Position numbers and translations under genes: made by a program | From: Leptodontidium sp. MPI-SDFR-AT-0119 | Lineage: Eukaryota > Ascomycota > Leotiomycetes > Helotiales > Leptodontidiaceae | Assembly: GCA_020726505.1 (NCBI GenBank) | Contig: JAHLEZ010000040.1 | Span: 310,001 to 374,000 of the forward strand | Reading direction: 5' to 3' | DNA: 64,000 bases | The notes under the pieces: generated by a model | The model's input: the letters and a program-made list of their open reading frames with translations, nothing else | Told to the model about the DNA's origin: nothing | Databases searched by the model: none | Shown here: one piece after another, positions 1 through 10,899 of the stretch | How positions within the stretch are numbered: position 1 is the first letter of the stretch | How the letters are laid out: each line of letters starts with the position of its first letter

Positions 1-1421
1 ATTTTTGAAATTTTGAACGAATTTTGACCATTTTGGCTTCAAGACCTACGATTACGAGTTCAAAATATCTGGCCTCTGCTTCGTCAATTTCGAGGCTATT
101 TTTATCGTCTTCAGTCTTCAGTCAAATATTCAACGAACCAAGAGCTCCTTCCTATATAGATAGGGAAATGGCCAAAAAATTCCTTAACATTTTCTCATTA
201 ATAAAAGCTGCTAAGAATGGGCTTAGACATTTATATATACAGTTAAATAGTTTCCAGTGAAGCTGTTAGATGTTTAAATAGAAAGGGGCGTTCTCAGGCA
301 TATAAAAGGTAGTAAAAAGGCTGGTCAACACAGACCTCTTTAGTCATCCACTTTGGCCAAACCTTTAATTTTTGTCCAAACTACTTTCGACTGCATATAA
401 TACTTGATCAATATCTAAATAATGAGCGTTTCGAAAGACAGGGTGCATAATCAAAGACTACAACTATAACTTTGGGCCAAGTCTTGGGGAAGGAGGAGGT
501 CCTTGCCAAGCCTTCAAAGTCTTTACCTTATCGTGGGGAAGGTTTTGCTGATGTCGAGCGCTAGGTTAAACCTCAGAACCCTTGTACGTTAACCTGCCAT
601 GAATAATGGACCAGTCGTCCAGGCTCTGGATTCAGCCATCGGATGTTCCCACGATTCACTGGGTTGCACATATATCGCTCTATTTTCTACCCAATAGGAA
701 TCCCCCTGATCCCGCTCTGCTCGGCAGTGCCAGTCAGGAAGCGAGAACTGGTCAATCACGAATGTTGGCTACGCAGCTCCTAGCTCTGAGACAAAATGCC
801 CTCTTCCTTGAAGTTGTGGACTGCAGGAGTCCAAGCCTCTTGTACAGTGAGTCGTCATTTGGATGGTATTGCACACGTCCTCCTTCAACTGACCAATATC
901 GTTCTCCTCCCCTTGACACTGAGATACTTTCCTTAAATTGGAATAGGTTTCGATTCATATGAGAGTTTAAGTGACGAGGCTGTGAATCGTCGCACTCGAC
1001 CTGCATTCCCATCAAGAACGCCTTACTAGCTTGGCAATTGCAGCCATGTTAGCCACCATGCACTGCCAACGCGACCATCTCGTTGAAGGTCCTTGGACAC
1101 CGAGCTTACTGGCATGTCGTTCAATCAGCCACGTTTGCCATCACATGTCCTAAGAGAGCCTAAGAGAGCAAGGCCAACCAATTGTAATACTTGAATCTTT
1201 TCATGTGAGGCTACCATTTGACTCGTATCGGTTATCTATGAATCCTATTCTTTCTTTTTTGGATTGCTTTCAGGCATCAGTTTCTTCTCTCCTCCTCAAC
1301 TATTATCTTAATCCGGAGTATAACACATGTCCAAGGGCTAAACACGATGCATTAAGTGCACATAATCCTGTGATTAGCAAGTACGACAGCTGTCTGTCCT
1401 CGGTCCGGAAAACCAGCAAAG
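1..1421. other. No convincing gene; possible exon end at left edge
   Basis: I see no recognisable protein here. The only coding-like signal is on the minus strand from about 122 down to 1, where a Lys/Glu-rich frame stays open and runs off the window edge; it could be part of an exon of a gene lying to the left. The longer frames at 606-962 (plus) and 752-1015 (minus) overlap each other, lack convincing splice or start context and match no family I know. Confidence 0.3.
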
Positions 1422-2654
1422 ATGGCATCTATTGGGAAGTTTGCACTCTCTTGCGTTTCTGGAGTCCAGGAGACCAGCCTTGCATTGGCTCACCTCAGCT
1501 TCGACTTCGCGATGATACGGTTGGAAGCACCGAAGGAATTCCAAAGGCTAGGAACCGCACTCTCGAAGAAAAGAAAACACGAAGCTGAACAAGGATCAGT
1601 CCACGCAACCGCTCGGCGACTGGGAGCCTTATTTGCAGATGATATGCCTCCAATACCTAATCTTAGTCGGGCATATGGACTGAGGGCTTCTGAAATCGCC
1701 GAGAACCCTTCTTTTAACCCGACAGGCGGTATTGCAGATGGACCTCTCGCTGGCCATGTTGGTGCTGATGGGACTTCGATATGGGCAGCTGCCACTTCAG
1801 GTCGAGGAGCTCTCCAGGTACACCTACTAGCTTGTTTGCTTGCGCGTATGTGGTCAGCTTCGGAAGCTATTGCTATATGGAGTGAACTGGTAACAGCAAG
1901 AAAAGCAAGGCTTGAGGAGACTTTGCGCGGGCTTGAATTCCAGGCTTCATCATTGATTGCCTCGCGAATTGAAGTCAGCCACGAAAGTCTGGCAGAATGG
2001 GACGCGAGTGCGAGATCGGTATGTTTTGCTCCGTTCTTATCTTCCGTCCTGTCACAAGTTTTATGAGACTATAATTGAGAAGGGGATATCAGATGATCAA
2101 AATGGACGCTGATGAAGTAAAGTGGCTTCGAACAGGCGACAAGGCGAAACTCCTGCAGCAAAAACAGCTGATGCTAATCGTTGATAACATCGGTTTGCCA
2201 GTCCCTTCACACCCAAACATGTTTGAAGGAGTCATGGCCGTTTGGAAGAATGCAATGCTCACCGTGGAGAAGTTGATATCCGGAAATTGCTCGACAGATA
2301 AACGACCCCAAAGTCCTCGTTGGCCTTTCATCTTGGCATATATATCCCGATATCACATTTCTCGGACGTGAGACCACAACGATCTATCTGAACGACGACT
2401 TGGTTCAGAGGGGAGGAATGATAACGGTTGGCATGCAAAATGCAAGCCCCAATGAACACAAGGGAATATCTTGGACGATGCCCCTGGCTCAGCTCCAGTT
2501 TTATGGCAAGCCGGAAGCACTGAAGCGAATCATTGGCGAGCAATCAGTTCGCGTTTCGTTTGGCCATCTCGTTCATGTCGCCATGGAAAGCGTTATTGAG
2601 TTATTTTCAAGTGTCGAGCTCTTTTATATAGAAGGAGCCTATCCGGTCAGGTGA
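1422..2654 (+). pseudogene. Conserved fungal hypothetical protein, frameshifted and 3'-truncated
   Basis: This belongs to a fungal hypothetical-protein family I recognise by sequence only; its function is unknown to me. Landmarks are HLSFDFAMIRLEAP near the start, HVGADGTSIWAAATSG in the middle, the acidic WDASAR block, KQLMLIVDN, and a late SSWHIYPDITFLG block. Exon 1 is 1422-2018 (199 codons). An intron at 2019-2122 (GTATGT..AG, with CTGAT upstream of the acceptor) restores the WDASARS-WLRTGDKAK junction. Exon 2 begins at 2123 but must change frame between about 2285 and 2305 to continue into the SSWHIYPD part, and there is no room for an intron, so this is a frameshift. The frame then runs to 2654, where the C-terminus departs from the family just before an AT-rich tract and a truncated copia LTR. 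I infer a decayed gene. A sequencing error at the frameshift is the alternative, but the odd C-terminus argues against it. Confidence 0.65.
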
Positions 2655-2737
2655 CAAAGAAGCTACCGAGAGTCTTCCCCACCACAGTATAATACTAGTT
2701 TATATATTACGTAATATATTAATATATTAATATAATA

Positions 2738-2927
2738 ATAAAATAAATAATATATAATTAAAAATCTATGTATTTTCTAAGAGAATACGAGAAGAGCTAG
2801 ATTATATACTACGAAACCCCACCGAATATCCTCCGAAACTAGTCCGGCTAGGCTCTGGCCCCTAACCTTAATCCGCACCCCCTTTTCCAAACCAAAGTAT
2901 GCTCATGTAGGGACCTGTGGACCAACA
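2738..2927 (-). repeat. 5'-degraded solo LTR of the copia family
   Basis: The sequence from the AATAAATAATATATAA tract to the terminal CTGTGGACCAACA matches the last three quarters of the copia LTR seen complete at 24140-24396, 52480-52736 and 59778-60034. The first part of the LTR is missing or lost in an AT-rich tract at 2700-2740, so no target duplication can be checked. Strand follows the orientation of the full copia element. It lies directly behind the broken gene at 1422-2654. Confidence 0.8.
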
Positions 2928-3959
2928 ATTTGTTAACAGCCTCGTACGCTACCGATGTTTCACTTGGCGACCAAACCAAGGCAGAAAGGCGAGATGTATC
3001 AAAAACCCAACGAATCAGAATAACCAAAAGACTTTCCATAAGACTTCAGCTCATGCAGCAGTATCACCTAAAGCCTGCAGGAACCCTTGTAAGGTAGCAG
3101 GAACGGATTCCTCGGAGCAAAGTTCAGTAAGGAAACTGTAGCCGGGGGCACACAGAAGGCCAAAATGGGTTCCACATTATGGTGCGCAGGCTGACTTAAG
3201 GCTGGCTTGCTCAGGATGCTCAGGCTCTGCTCAGGCCCTGCTTAGGCATGCTTACCCTCGGCTCAGGTTATTCTCTGACTATTGAAGGCTTGCGTTCGGC
3301 TCTGTACATTCGGTGCAAACTCGAACGTCAAGGGCTTCTGTTGCGGAGGCACTTGAATCGTCATTTCCTAACAGGAACACTAGATCATCTACTCAGGGTC
3401 AGAAAACCTGGCATGCTATCCCTACAACAGAAGTTATACTGCGCACATACCTGGTCATTGCTATCATCATTAGTATAACAGACTCCCTGCCTAAACTCCC
3501 CAGCTCAGCGCCTAACGATGCACTAGAACTACGTTCATAACGGCAGGTTTGGGCTACAATAATTTCACATAACTAGCTTACATAACTCACGATAATGCGT
3601 TCATGCTTCGATTCTAAGGCTTGCTACGACTGGGAGGTGTTGGGGCTGAAGTTCAAGAAGCGCCCCTCGTTCAGCCTGGCCGGTTCCGGCCTTTGCCATA
3701 AAGGCTGAGATACGCCACTTGTCGAGATATGGTTTGATTACGGCAAGCTCCGAGCATTCTAAATACTATTCGTCAAAAATACGCCACTTTCAATATTTAC
3801 TACACCTAAACCGCCCTCGACGGCGCTTAATCATATGGAATAAATCACCCACTCTACTCCATTGCGTTCGACTTCCTTTCTCTCTTCATCGCATCAGTTT
3901 TGTCCCTAGCTTCTAGCAACCATTTCAAAGCAAGAAAACAACAAGTCTTTAGTATCACA
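2928..3959. other. Intergenic, short GCTCAGG direct repeats
   Basis: I see no gene that I can support. At about 3207-3267 the motif TGCTCAGG or GCTCAGG recurs four times within 60 bases (plus a GCTTAGG variant), a short imperfect tandem array. Open frames at 3248-3540 are overlapping and unconvincing. From about 3700 onward the sequence becomes pyrimidine-rich and may be the promoter and leader of the small ORF at 3960. Confidence 0.4.
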
Positions 3960-4148
3960 ATGCCTTCGGATCCTGATTCAGCCTTTGAGGAGATTTTGGC
4001 TATTGGAAGACAACTCTTGCTCCAGAAATACAAGCCCAGACCATACACTCCGCTAGATACCAATGGAGCTATAGGTAGCTACACCGTTCGCTTTCAGAAA
4101 GCTGATTCGGCAGCCGAAGAGCTCATCGGCCTTGGTTTGCACATGTAA
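3960..4148 (+). CDS. Small hypothetical protein, 62 aa
   Basis: The start at 3960 is chosen because it has a good fungal context (TCACAATGCC) after an A/C-rich leader resembling a 5' UTR. The 62-residue product begins MPSDPDSAFEEILAIG, is weakly amphipathic in its first third and ends GLGLHM. There is no signal peptide, membrane segment or recognisable domain. It could instead be the first exon of a longer gene, as GT dinucleotides occur near its end. It precedes the NACHT gene by about 280 bp in the same direction. I do not recognise it. Confidence 0.35.
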   Translation: MPSDPDSAFEEILAIGRQLLLQKYKPRPYTPLDTNGAIGSYTVRFQKADSAAEELIGLGLHM

Positions 4149-4432
4149 GCCGCCATTAAAGGAGAAAGGTCGCAACCAACACTCAGATAAGGCGCCTGGG
4201 GCCGGCTCGCTGCCCTCCCTGAGGCGCAGGATAAGAAAGAATATGGCTGCACAGGCAGTCACAGTCAGCCATCATTTTGCCAAATATGCGGCTGGTCAGC
4301 TGGAGACTTGATGTGGCGTAAGTGGGGCCCTTGCCCGTGTACTACAACTACAACTCAGCTCCTTATCTTACTCTGTGATCGCAAGAATCGCTAGACTCAC
4401 AGAAACTATTGTTTACGACCATCTCGTTCACT

Positions 4433-7096
4433 ATGCTAGACCCACTTACTGCGTTGTCACTTGCTTCGAACATAGTGCAGTTTCTTAGTTTTACAGGGGA
4501 GTTGATTGACAGAGGTCGCGAGATTTATAATTCCGCGGATGGCATACTCGTCGAACACGCCGAACTAGAAATTATCACACGAAACCTTGATGCTCTTACC
4601 AGTAGACTACTATTCATTGGATCTGCCCACGAACAGCCAGTGGATATACACCGTGTGGCGCCAAGCAAACCTCAGAAAAGCTCTCAGAGCACGGCAAAAT
4701 CGCAGTCGACAGAAGAAACTCTTACGGAGCTCGTTCAAGGCTGCCGAGGAACTTCAAGACAATTAGTCGATGCTCTCAGAGAGCTCAAACTCGAAGGTGC
4801 CAATAAGAGATGGAATTCTTTTCGCCAAGCTCTGAAAAGCATCTGGGAGGAAAAGAAGATCAAGGACCTATCTGAACGACAGGAACGTTACAGGCGGCAA
4901 ATCGATACCACGCTCCTTCTATTGTTGAGAGAGAACATCACAAGCAACAATCTCGGATTCGGACGATCCTCCAAAAATGAAGCTGGCCAACAACTTCTTG
5001 GATTCATTGATGGGACCAAAAAATGGCAAGCAGAGGTTCTCGACAACCTCCAGAGAAACGACTGGAAAGTTGGTAATGCCGACGATCTTCACACCTTTTC
5101 CTCGCAGCTGTCAGCCGCCGTGAAGGGGGAAAGAGACAATGTTCTGACGTCGAAAATCTTAGCGAAATTGCGTTTCCAATCCATGGAAGACCGCCATGCG
5201 ACCATCCCAGAAGCGCACACCAAAACGTTTGAGTGGGTCTTCTCCAGAGATATCTCACAGTCGAATCAGCCCAGTAATCTTTCGCAAGCCAACTGCGACA
5301 GCTATCTCCATTGGCTCCAAGGCGGGGAAAGCCTATACTGGATCACGGGAAAACCAGGTTCTGGAAAATCAACCTTGATGAAGTTTTTGTGTGACGACGG
5401 CCGCACCGATCGCTCCTTGCGACTTTGGGCTGGCGATAGTCCCCTACGCACTGCAAGCTTCTTTTTCTGGAATTCTGGAACAACTATGCAGATGTCACGA
5501 CTCGGTCTGCTGCAATCACTGCTCTATGCATTGATAGGTAATCGTAACTGCCTCATTCCACATCTGTTTCCAGATCGTTGGAAATACTATGAACTCTTTG
5601 GTGGTGATTCTCGTCTGTGGTCATGGTCGGAACTTAGCAGTGCTTTTGCGACTCTCCTGGAGGATCAGTCCACCAAATATTTCATCTTCATCGACGGTCT
5701 GGATGAAGTCGATAACGACCCTCTAGGGATCGCCGAATTTGTCCACAGAACTTCGCGTTCAGGGCTAAATATCAAGATATGTGCCTCCAGTCGCCCTTGG
5801 AATGTTTTCGAGGACACATTCAAGCGCATACCTTCGTTACGAATGGAAGAGCTCACCCGGTTAGACATTTTTAAATATGTCTCTGATATACTTAATTCCA
5901 ATGAACTCTTCATCAAGCTACTAGAGTTTGAACCGTTTGAAGCGCAAAGTCTAGCCACGAGGATAACTGGAAAAGCGAATGGCGTTTTCCTGTGGGTGCG
6001 TATTGTTGTACGGTCATTGCTGGATGGACTTCGAGACGGAGACAAGATAATGGACCTCCACGATCGGCTCCAAAGATTGCCCGAGGACTTGGACGATCTC
6101 TTCCGCAAAATACTGGATCATGTGGACACAGATCACCGCACGCAGACATCGAGGTTATTTCAACTTATTCAAGCTGCACAAGAATCCCTAACCTTACTCA
6201 CGCTTGACCTGGCAGAGGATGGTTTGGAGAAGGCTATCCAAGCTGAATTCGGAACCATGCCCTCTGAAAGAGTCAAGTTTCGAGCGGATAATATGCGGCG
6301 TCGCCTCAACAGTCGTTGTCAGCTTCTCTTAGAAGCACCGTCTTACAAAACCGATGGCGCGCATGCCAAAGTTTCGTATCTTCACCGGACCGTCAAGGAT
6401 TTTATTTTACAGCCTGATATGTGGAACTTCATCATCTCTTCAGCCGATCCAAACTTCAACGCACATCTCGCCCTCGTTGGGGCATTCTTGCATCGCATCA
6501 AAACCTTGGATCCTGACTCTGGTGACTTTTTAAGCGCCCTTGGGCATGCAGGAAGAAATTGTCTCAGTTCTTTTGGAGCGATTCAAAACAAAGGAGGAAG
6601 AGTCGACTTCTCTATTCTCTTCCTCCTTGACCATGCGGCCAATAGATGGATGAAGACTGAAAGCCCAAGTGGTATTCCTTGGAAACAACGCTTGAAATCT
6701 CGAGTCCATTTCGCCGAATCATTTCACTGGACTGTTACATGTACCGAAACCACGAGTGCATCATCCTGCCTCAGCGAATCTTTCAGGGACTACGCATCCC
6801 GTGTCCAAATGATATCATTCGCTGATGTTGGCCAAACATTCAGAGTAGCAGCAGAAGCAGGGAACCTGGAGCTCTTTGAGTGGCTATGGAAGCAAAGTGA
6901 ACAGTTGTCCTTCCCTGATGAAAGTGAATGGATGCCTTACTGCTCAACAATCGAATTCAGAATGAGATTAATTTCGCTGCGGAATAAATACTCTACAGCG
7001 AATGAATCAGAGATGAAGCAGAGAGAGAAACTCCTCCGTAAACGTGAGGGCTTTTGGGGGAAGACTAGGAGGAAGCTTTATAATATTCCTCATTAA
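4433..7096 (+). CDS. NACHT-domain STAND NTPase (fungal NLR-like), 887 aa
   Basis: An intronless 887-aa protein. The start at 4433 gives MLDPLTALSLASNIVQF, the usual opening of fungal NACHT proteins; the in-frame ATG 24 bases upstream is less likely. Residues 1-170 form a helical N-terminal domain of the HeLo-like/SesA kind that often acts as effector in fungal STAND proteins. The NACHT domain follows, with Walker A GKPGSGKST at 306-314 and Walker B FIFIDGLDE at 417-425. Further on, the LHRTVKDFI motif belongs to the winged-helix-like region after NACHT. No ankyrin, WD40 or TPR array is visible in the last 250 residues, apart from one ankyrin-like helix pair (AAEAGNLELFEWLW), so the ligand-sensing region is either absent or of an unrecognised type. 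Relatives act in cytosolic non-self recognition and regulated cell death. The catalytic motifs are intact, so I infer a functional gene. Its neighbours include HET genes of the same functional sphere. Confidence 0.93.
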   Translation: MLDPLTALSLASNIVQFLSFTGELIDRGREIYNSADGILVEHAELEIITRNLDALTSRLLFIGSAHEQPVDIHRVAPSKPQKSSQSTAKSQSTEETLTELVQGCRGTSRQLVDALRELKLEGANKRWNSFRQALKSIWEEKKIKDLSERQERYRRQIDTTLLLLLRENITSNNLGFGRSSKNEAGQQLLGFIDGTKKWQAEVLDNLQRNDWKVGNADDLHTFSSQLSAAVKGERDNVLTSKILAKLRFQSMEDRHATIPEAHTKTFEWVFSRDISQSNQPSNLSQANCDSYLHWLQGGESLYWITGKPGSGKSTLMKFLCDDGRTDRSLRLWAGDSPLRTASFFFWNSGTTMQMSRLGLLQSLLYALIGNRNCLIPHLFPDRWKYYELFGGDSRLWSWSELSSAFATLLEDQSTKYFIFIDGLDEVDNDPLGIAEFVHRTSRSGLNIKICASSRPWNVFEDTFKRIPSLRMEELTRLDIFKYVSDILNSNELFIKLLEFEPFEAQSLATRITGKANGVFLWVRIVVRSLLDGLRDGDKIMDLHDRLQRLPEDLDDLFRKILDHVDTDHRTQTSRLFQLIQAAQESLTLLTLDLAEDGLEKAIQAEFGTMPSERVKFRADNMRRRLNSRCQLLLEAPSYKTDGAHAKVSYLHRTVKDFILQPDMWNFIISSADPNFNAHLALVGAFLHRIKTLDPDSGDFLSALGHAGRNCLSSFGAIQNKGGRVDFSILFLLDHAANRWMKTESPSGIPWKQRLKSRVHFAESFHWTVTCTETTSASSCLSESFRDYASRVQMISFADVGQTFRVAAEAGNLELFEWLWKQSEQLSFPDESEWMPYCSTIEFRMRLISLRNKYSTANESEMKQREKLLRKREGFWGKTRRKLYNIPH

Positions 7097-7259
7097 TTAG
7101 AAATTTGTACTCAATTAATGCGTTGAATTTCGGTTACTAAATAATAATATTAGTTAATATTTTTTGTTTAAAATTTTATTTCCAATATTATGCACATTCC
7201 GAGGGTATATACTAAGTCGAATTAATTCTTTACTACGATTGACTCTTTCTTTGCTACTA

Positions 7260-8471
7260 TTAATTCTTCTTTGAGAGCTGTAATGCGTTGGCGAAAAAGC
7301 CGCTCGGAATGCCATAACCAAAACTGCCTGGTGACAGTATTCCGCCATTTCCCGGTAGCGGCTGGGGCGGTGGCGGCAAAGACATCGTATAAAGGCTCGC
7401 AACTGGAGCTGAAGAAGTAAAAGGAGGTCCCGTCCCCAATCCCAAGCCCATGCCCATGCCCACACCCATTCTCACGTCCAAGCAAGGAGAGCCAGCGAAA
7501 CTATAACCAGCTGATGGCGACGGCATCTGGGTCTGCGGATCGAAATCGTAATTGCCACTTCCCAATCCCAACAGCCGAGGTGAATATCCTATAACAAAAA
7601 TTGGATCTCCAAACTTACCAGGGGTCTCGACCTGTGCCTGGGTCTGGTCTTAGACCTGGTTTCCGATCCCATTCTTGTAGATAGCCAAAGCCTGCGATTA
7701 CATCCCTATCTGCTCTATTGGGAGGTCGGAGTAAGGAGGGGCAAATGCTGCGTGATTGGGGTTTAGACAGTCATATCCAGTGTCGGTTTTGGCATCACTG
7801 TTGTCCTTGTAGATGGATCTAGAGCTGGGCAAGAGCTAGGGCTGGCGCTTCCATCATCGTTCTCATCCTCGCCGTCCTCACACTCATCATCCTCATCCTC
7901 ATATTCATGATCTTCGCCCTCATCATCCTTATTATCTTCGAAAAGCAAGCTGCACGCGTCTCAACAATGACAGGTGCCGGGCCGAAGGCAGCCACGGGCT
8001 TTCCGCTGGAATGGGCCGCACGCTTCCTCCTTTTTGATGTTGTGGAGCTTCGATTCGGTCGTGGTTGCAGTCTTGGTCGTGATCAAACTTCCGCTTTTTT
8101 GTCTTCGATCGGAGGGCATCGGTTCCTACAGGAACAAAAGTCAGTCATCTTTTTAAATGATACGGCCGGGTGAACATGCGAAGGAACTTCGTGAGTCGAA
8201 TGTGCTTCATCTTACGCGGAAGCTTTTCGCACACGAGGTCGAGGATGGGTTGGTTCAGTCGGTTTGTCACATTCACATAACTCCACAGGTCCAGCCACTT
8301 TAGGAGAGGGCGTAATCCGTCGGGGTCACCAGGAATGTGGGTGCCGCGAGGTGATTTGAGGTACGATTGAATGAGCTTGTTCTGCGTAACGTTCCACTGT
8401 ATTCGATAGGATGATTCGAAAGCCTCGACGGGAAAGCCAAAGACGTGTGAAAGGGAAGTCGTTTTCTTCAT
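7260..8471 (-). CDS. Uncharacterised, possibly nuclear protein; exon structure uncertain
   Basis: The ATG at 8471 follows a long C/T-rich leader and a TATATA motif near 8562, typical of fungal promoters. Exon 1 (8471-8216) encodes MKKTTSLSHVFGFPVEAF and a compact region (about residues 50-85) vaguely like the C-terminal half of a BTB/POZ fold. A GTAAGA..CTGTAG intron (8126-8215, with CTGAC branch point) joins it in frame to a basic SKTKKRKFD stretch resembling a nuclear localisation signal. That frame stops at 7932, giving a 149-aa product. However, an adjacent frame at 7763-7948 is strongly acidic (Asp/Glu repeats) and a Gly/Met-rich, Pro-rich frame lies at 7260-7600, with GMGMGLGLG repeats, so further exons are likely. 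I cannot resolve them by eye. The function is not recognised and the BTB resemblance is weak. Confidence 0.4.
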
Positions 8472-8841
8472 CTTGGCAGTGACGAAAGAATGTGGAGAGA
8501 AGGAAGGGCAAGCTGGTCGAAGATGGAGGAGAGTGAAAGAGCGAGACCTGGCGTCCGTCCAATATATAGTCTGAGAGGCCGTTCGTCGTGTCCTGAGCTC
8601 CCAGGAAGTTGCTGGAGCCCCAGAGCGAGACCACCAACCCCTCACGAACACTATATGCTTGCCCGGATCGGAACAAAACCTGGTAGACATTGTAAACACA
8701 AGTTCGCTTCTAATGCGCGCTCACACGAACACCCCGTACAGGCTGCTTGTTTCCCGCGAACCGGTTCATGAGCCTCGCAGGCTAGGCCAAGCTAGGAGCG
8801 TTTGTTGGGTGGTGTTGGTGTGAGGGGACGCGGGGGAGGCT
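8472..8841. promoter_or_regulatory. Promoter region of the 8471 gene
   Basis: No gene seen. Read on the minus strand it contains a TATATA motif near 8562 followed by a C/T-rich tract that runs to the ATG at 8471, which is the common layout of fungal core promoters. Confidence 0.35.
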
Positions 8842-9497
8842 AGGATTTGCGGAAAGACACTGGTGACATACGCATATGTTCGTGTAGACAAGGTCTTTTC
8901 CCCGGCGGCCCTTCGGGGCCAGGGGACTTCGCTTCGCAACGTTCACAGAAGCACCTTGCATTGGATTTATATGTAATTGTCTTCCCGGTCTATCACTGCG
9001 CTAATCTACGGGGTAGATTCCGGATCTCTAATCTTCGTCTTCTTCCTCTACTTCTTGTTCTCTCTTATTTGCCTCCCAACTGTTATCATTATCTTCCCCT
9101 CGAGTAGCCCTTGCACGCATAACTTCGAGCTAAGCAGTTTCGCTACCTTTTCACATCTTTTTTTCGTCTAGTTTCGGCTCTAATAAAGGTCTTTTCGAAG
9201 GCCTATGGTACTCGATAGGAGCTTCCTCAACGTCTGGATCTCTTAACATTTCATCCGGAGGAGTCACTCCTCTTGCAACTTCGTCTTCCTCCTCTGCCTC
9301 TTCGAGTTGCGAATCCTCTTTAAGCGAATCAGCGTTTTGCGGATCGATTTGCGACCGGAATTGAGGTCTCCAGCGCTCCCAGCCCTCCTTTGGTGTATCC
9401 TACTGCTCGTAAGCACTCGAAGGCTCTTCTCGAGGCTCTGTATACTCCTCTTATTGTCGATACGGCTCGTTGAGGTAAATCGTTCCGTTCTCAAAGG
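8842..9497 (-). pseudogene. Degenerate acidic reading frame ending in a CHQC motif
   Basis: One minus-strand frame can be followed from about 9497 to 8842 through a handful of stops. It is rich in Glu and Asp (for example EEAEEEDEVARGVTPP, then EVEEEDED), contains basic patches and ends with a Cys-His-Gln-Cys motif inside VYTNICVCHQC. That ending is reminiscent of the first Cys pair of the fungal zf-4CXXC_R1 (CDCA7-type) zinc finger, but the rest of that finger is not visible, so the assignment is speculative. The stops might instead be intron sequence. I treat it as a broken gene remnant. Confidence 0.3.
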
Positions 9498-10899
9498 TAA
9501 CTAATTCCTAATTACAATGTCTCTATTGCCTGCTTGTCAGATCTCCAGCTTTCGTCGAGACTGGAAATCATCGTAAGAGGTTCAAAGTACCCCATTACTA
9601 GGGCTTAACAACAATCGTAGGTATTATCTAGTGAACGGTGATGTTAGAAATAGCAACCGAGTGCGTCGTAGCAACATACGCAGAGTTCACAGGTTTTCCT
9701 CCGAGGGCCTATCAACCAGGTGTCGACCATTTATACTTCCACCACGACATTGCAATTGAAGAGTTTGAAAGGCCGGAAAGCAAGTTGGATTCTTTCCCAT
9801 CGTTTGATTATGACCCTTCTCTCTCACCAGCCACTTCGTATGCCTGATAGCGCCAGTCCTTGCAGAATCGCAAGAGGCCCCCAACGCCAGAACCGAGATG
9901 AGCTATTGCCTGGTTGTAATACTTTATCCACCGCAGATCTCTGTTCTGCCCCACCTTGTTCCGACTTGGTTCTAGGTTCTCTGCTCTTCTTATATTTATA
10001 CCCCCCTCCCCCCCTCTCACCCCTAACTCCAAATTATTTTCCTCCGGTTCCCCGGGCTCGATGTACTCTTCACTACTTGTATCTAAGCTATTAAGATCTA
10101 ATTTTTCGTTGTAAGCATCTTGTAATTGTCGCAGAATATCTCGAATTTCCCGAGGAATCTCATGGAGGTTAAGCTTCCGTAACATAAGTATAGCACGTTA
10201 TAAGGATGCTATGTGAACCAGTTTATGATTTTGTTATATTATACTTAGTAGGATCGGGTTGAATAAGAGCGTGTCTAGGATATTAGCGGAGGAAATCGTT
10301 TATAATAATCCGTGTATAAAGTCCTCTTAACCTTGTACTTTCAACTCCCTAATAACCTTGGTGATCTTGATATATTTGTGTAGTAAGACACATCCGCCCC
10401 AGAATTGATAACCCAGTTTTCGACGACGTTTTCGATCTTATCGCTCGTAGTTGAGGAAATAGTCCAGATCGGTTGATAAGAAGAATAATGGGGGATTATA
10501 AACATAGTCGAAATTCGTATAGCAAGTATCGTAGAGTGCGATCGCGTTCTGTAGGGTTTGTTTCTCTTGGTAGCTGAACGGATAAATTCTATATGTACTT
10601 ATGATTTTCTGATTCCCTCGAGATATGTTATTATATAGAGGTATTCCCATTTTCTGATGTTCAATAATCCAATCAAACATTTTTATTTTTTATACCTATC
10701 ATAAACTAAAATAAAATGAAAATTTCAGTACGATCTCTAAAGAATGTCCTATAAGCTTCGCCAAACCCGAACCTGCTCGACATCGCCTGCCAAACTCTCA
10801 GCTGTAAAGAACTCAAACGAAAAAATACATGGAATAGAGACGAAAATCAAAGCATAAAAACGGCACGATTGCACTAAGGCAGGTCGTGTTGCTGGAAGG
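9498..10899. other. No firm gene; low-confidence minus-strand ORFs
   Basis: A 125-codon minus-strand frame at 9808-10185 starts MLRKLNLHEIPREIRDIL and is Glu-rich and helix-like in its first 60 residues. It could be an exon of the same degenerate locus as 8842-9497. An 80-codon minus-strand frame at 10438-10680 (MFDWIIEHQKMGIPLY) is Tyr/Asn-rich in AT-rich DNA. Neither matches a family I know, and neither has a clear start or splice context. The last 200 bases are probably the 3' flank of the C2H2 gene. Confidence 0.3.

Noticed and set aside
606..1015. Two opposing ORFs of 118 and 87 codons
   Set aside because: They overlap on opposite strands, and neither has a recognisable domain, promoter or splice context.
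7763..7948. Acidic 61-aa ORF as an independent gene
   Set aside because: It overlaps the predicted minus-strand gene in an adjacent frame and has no start context; at most it is an exon of that gene.
8904..8935. GC-rich CCCCGGCGGCCCTTCGGGGCC as a terminator hairpin or RNA gene
   Set aside because: The stem is short and imperfect and no flanking structure or RNA family is recognisable.
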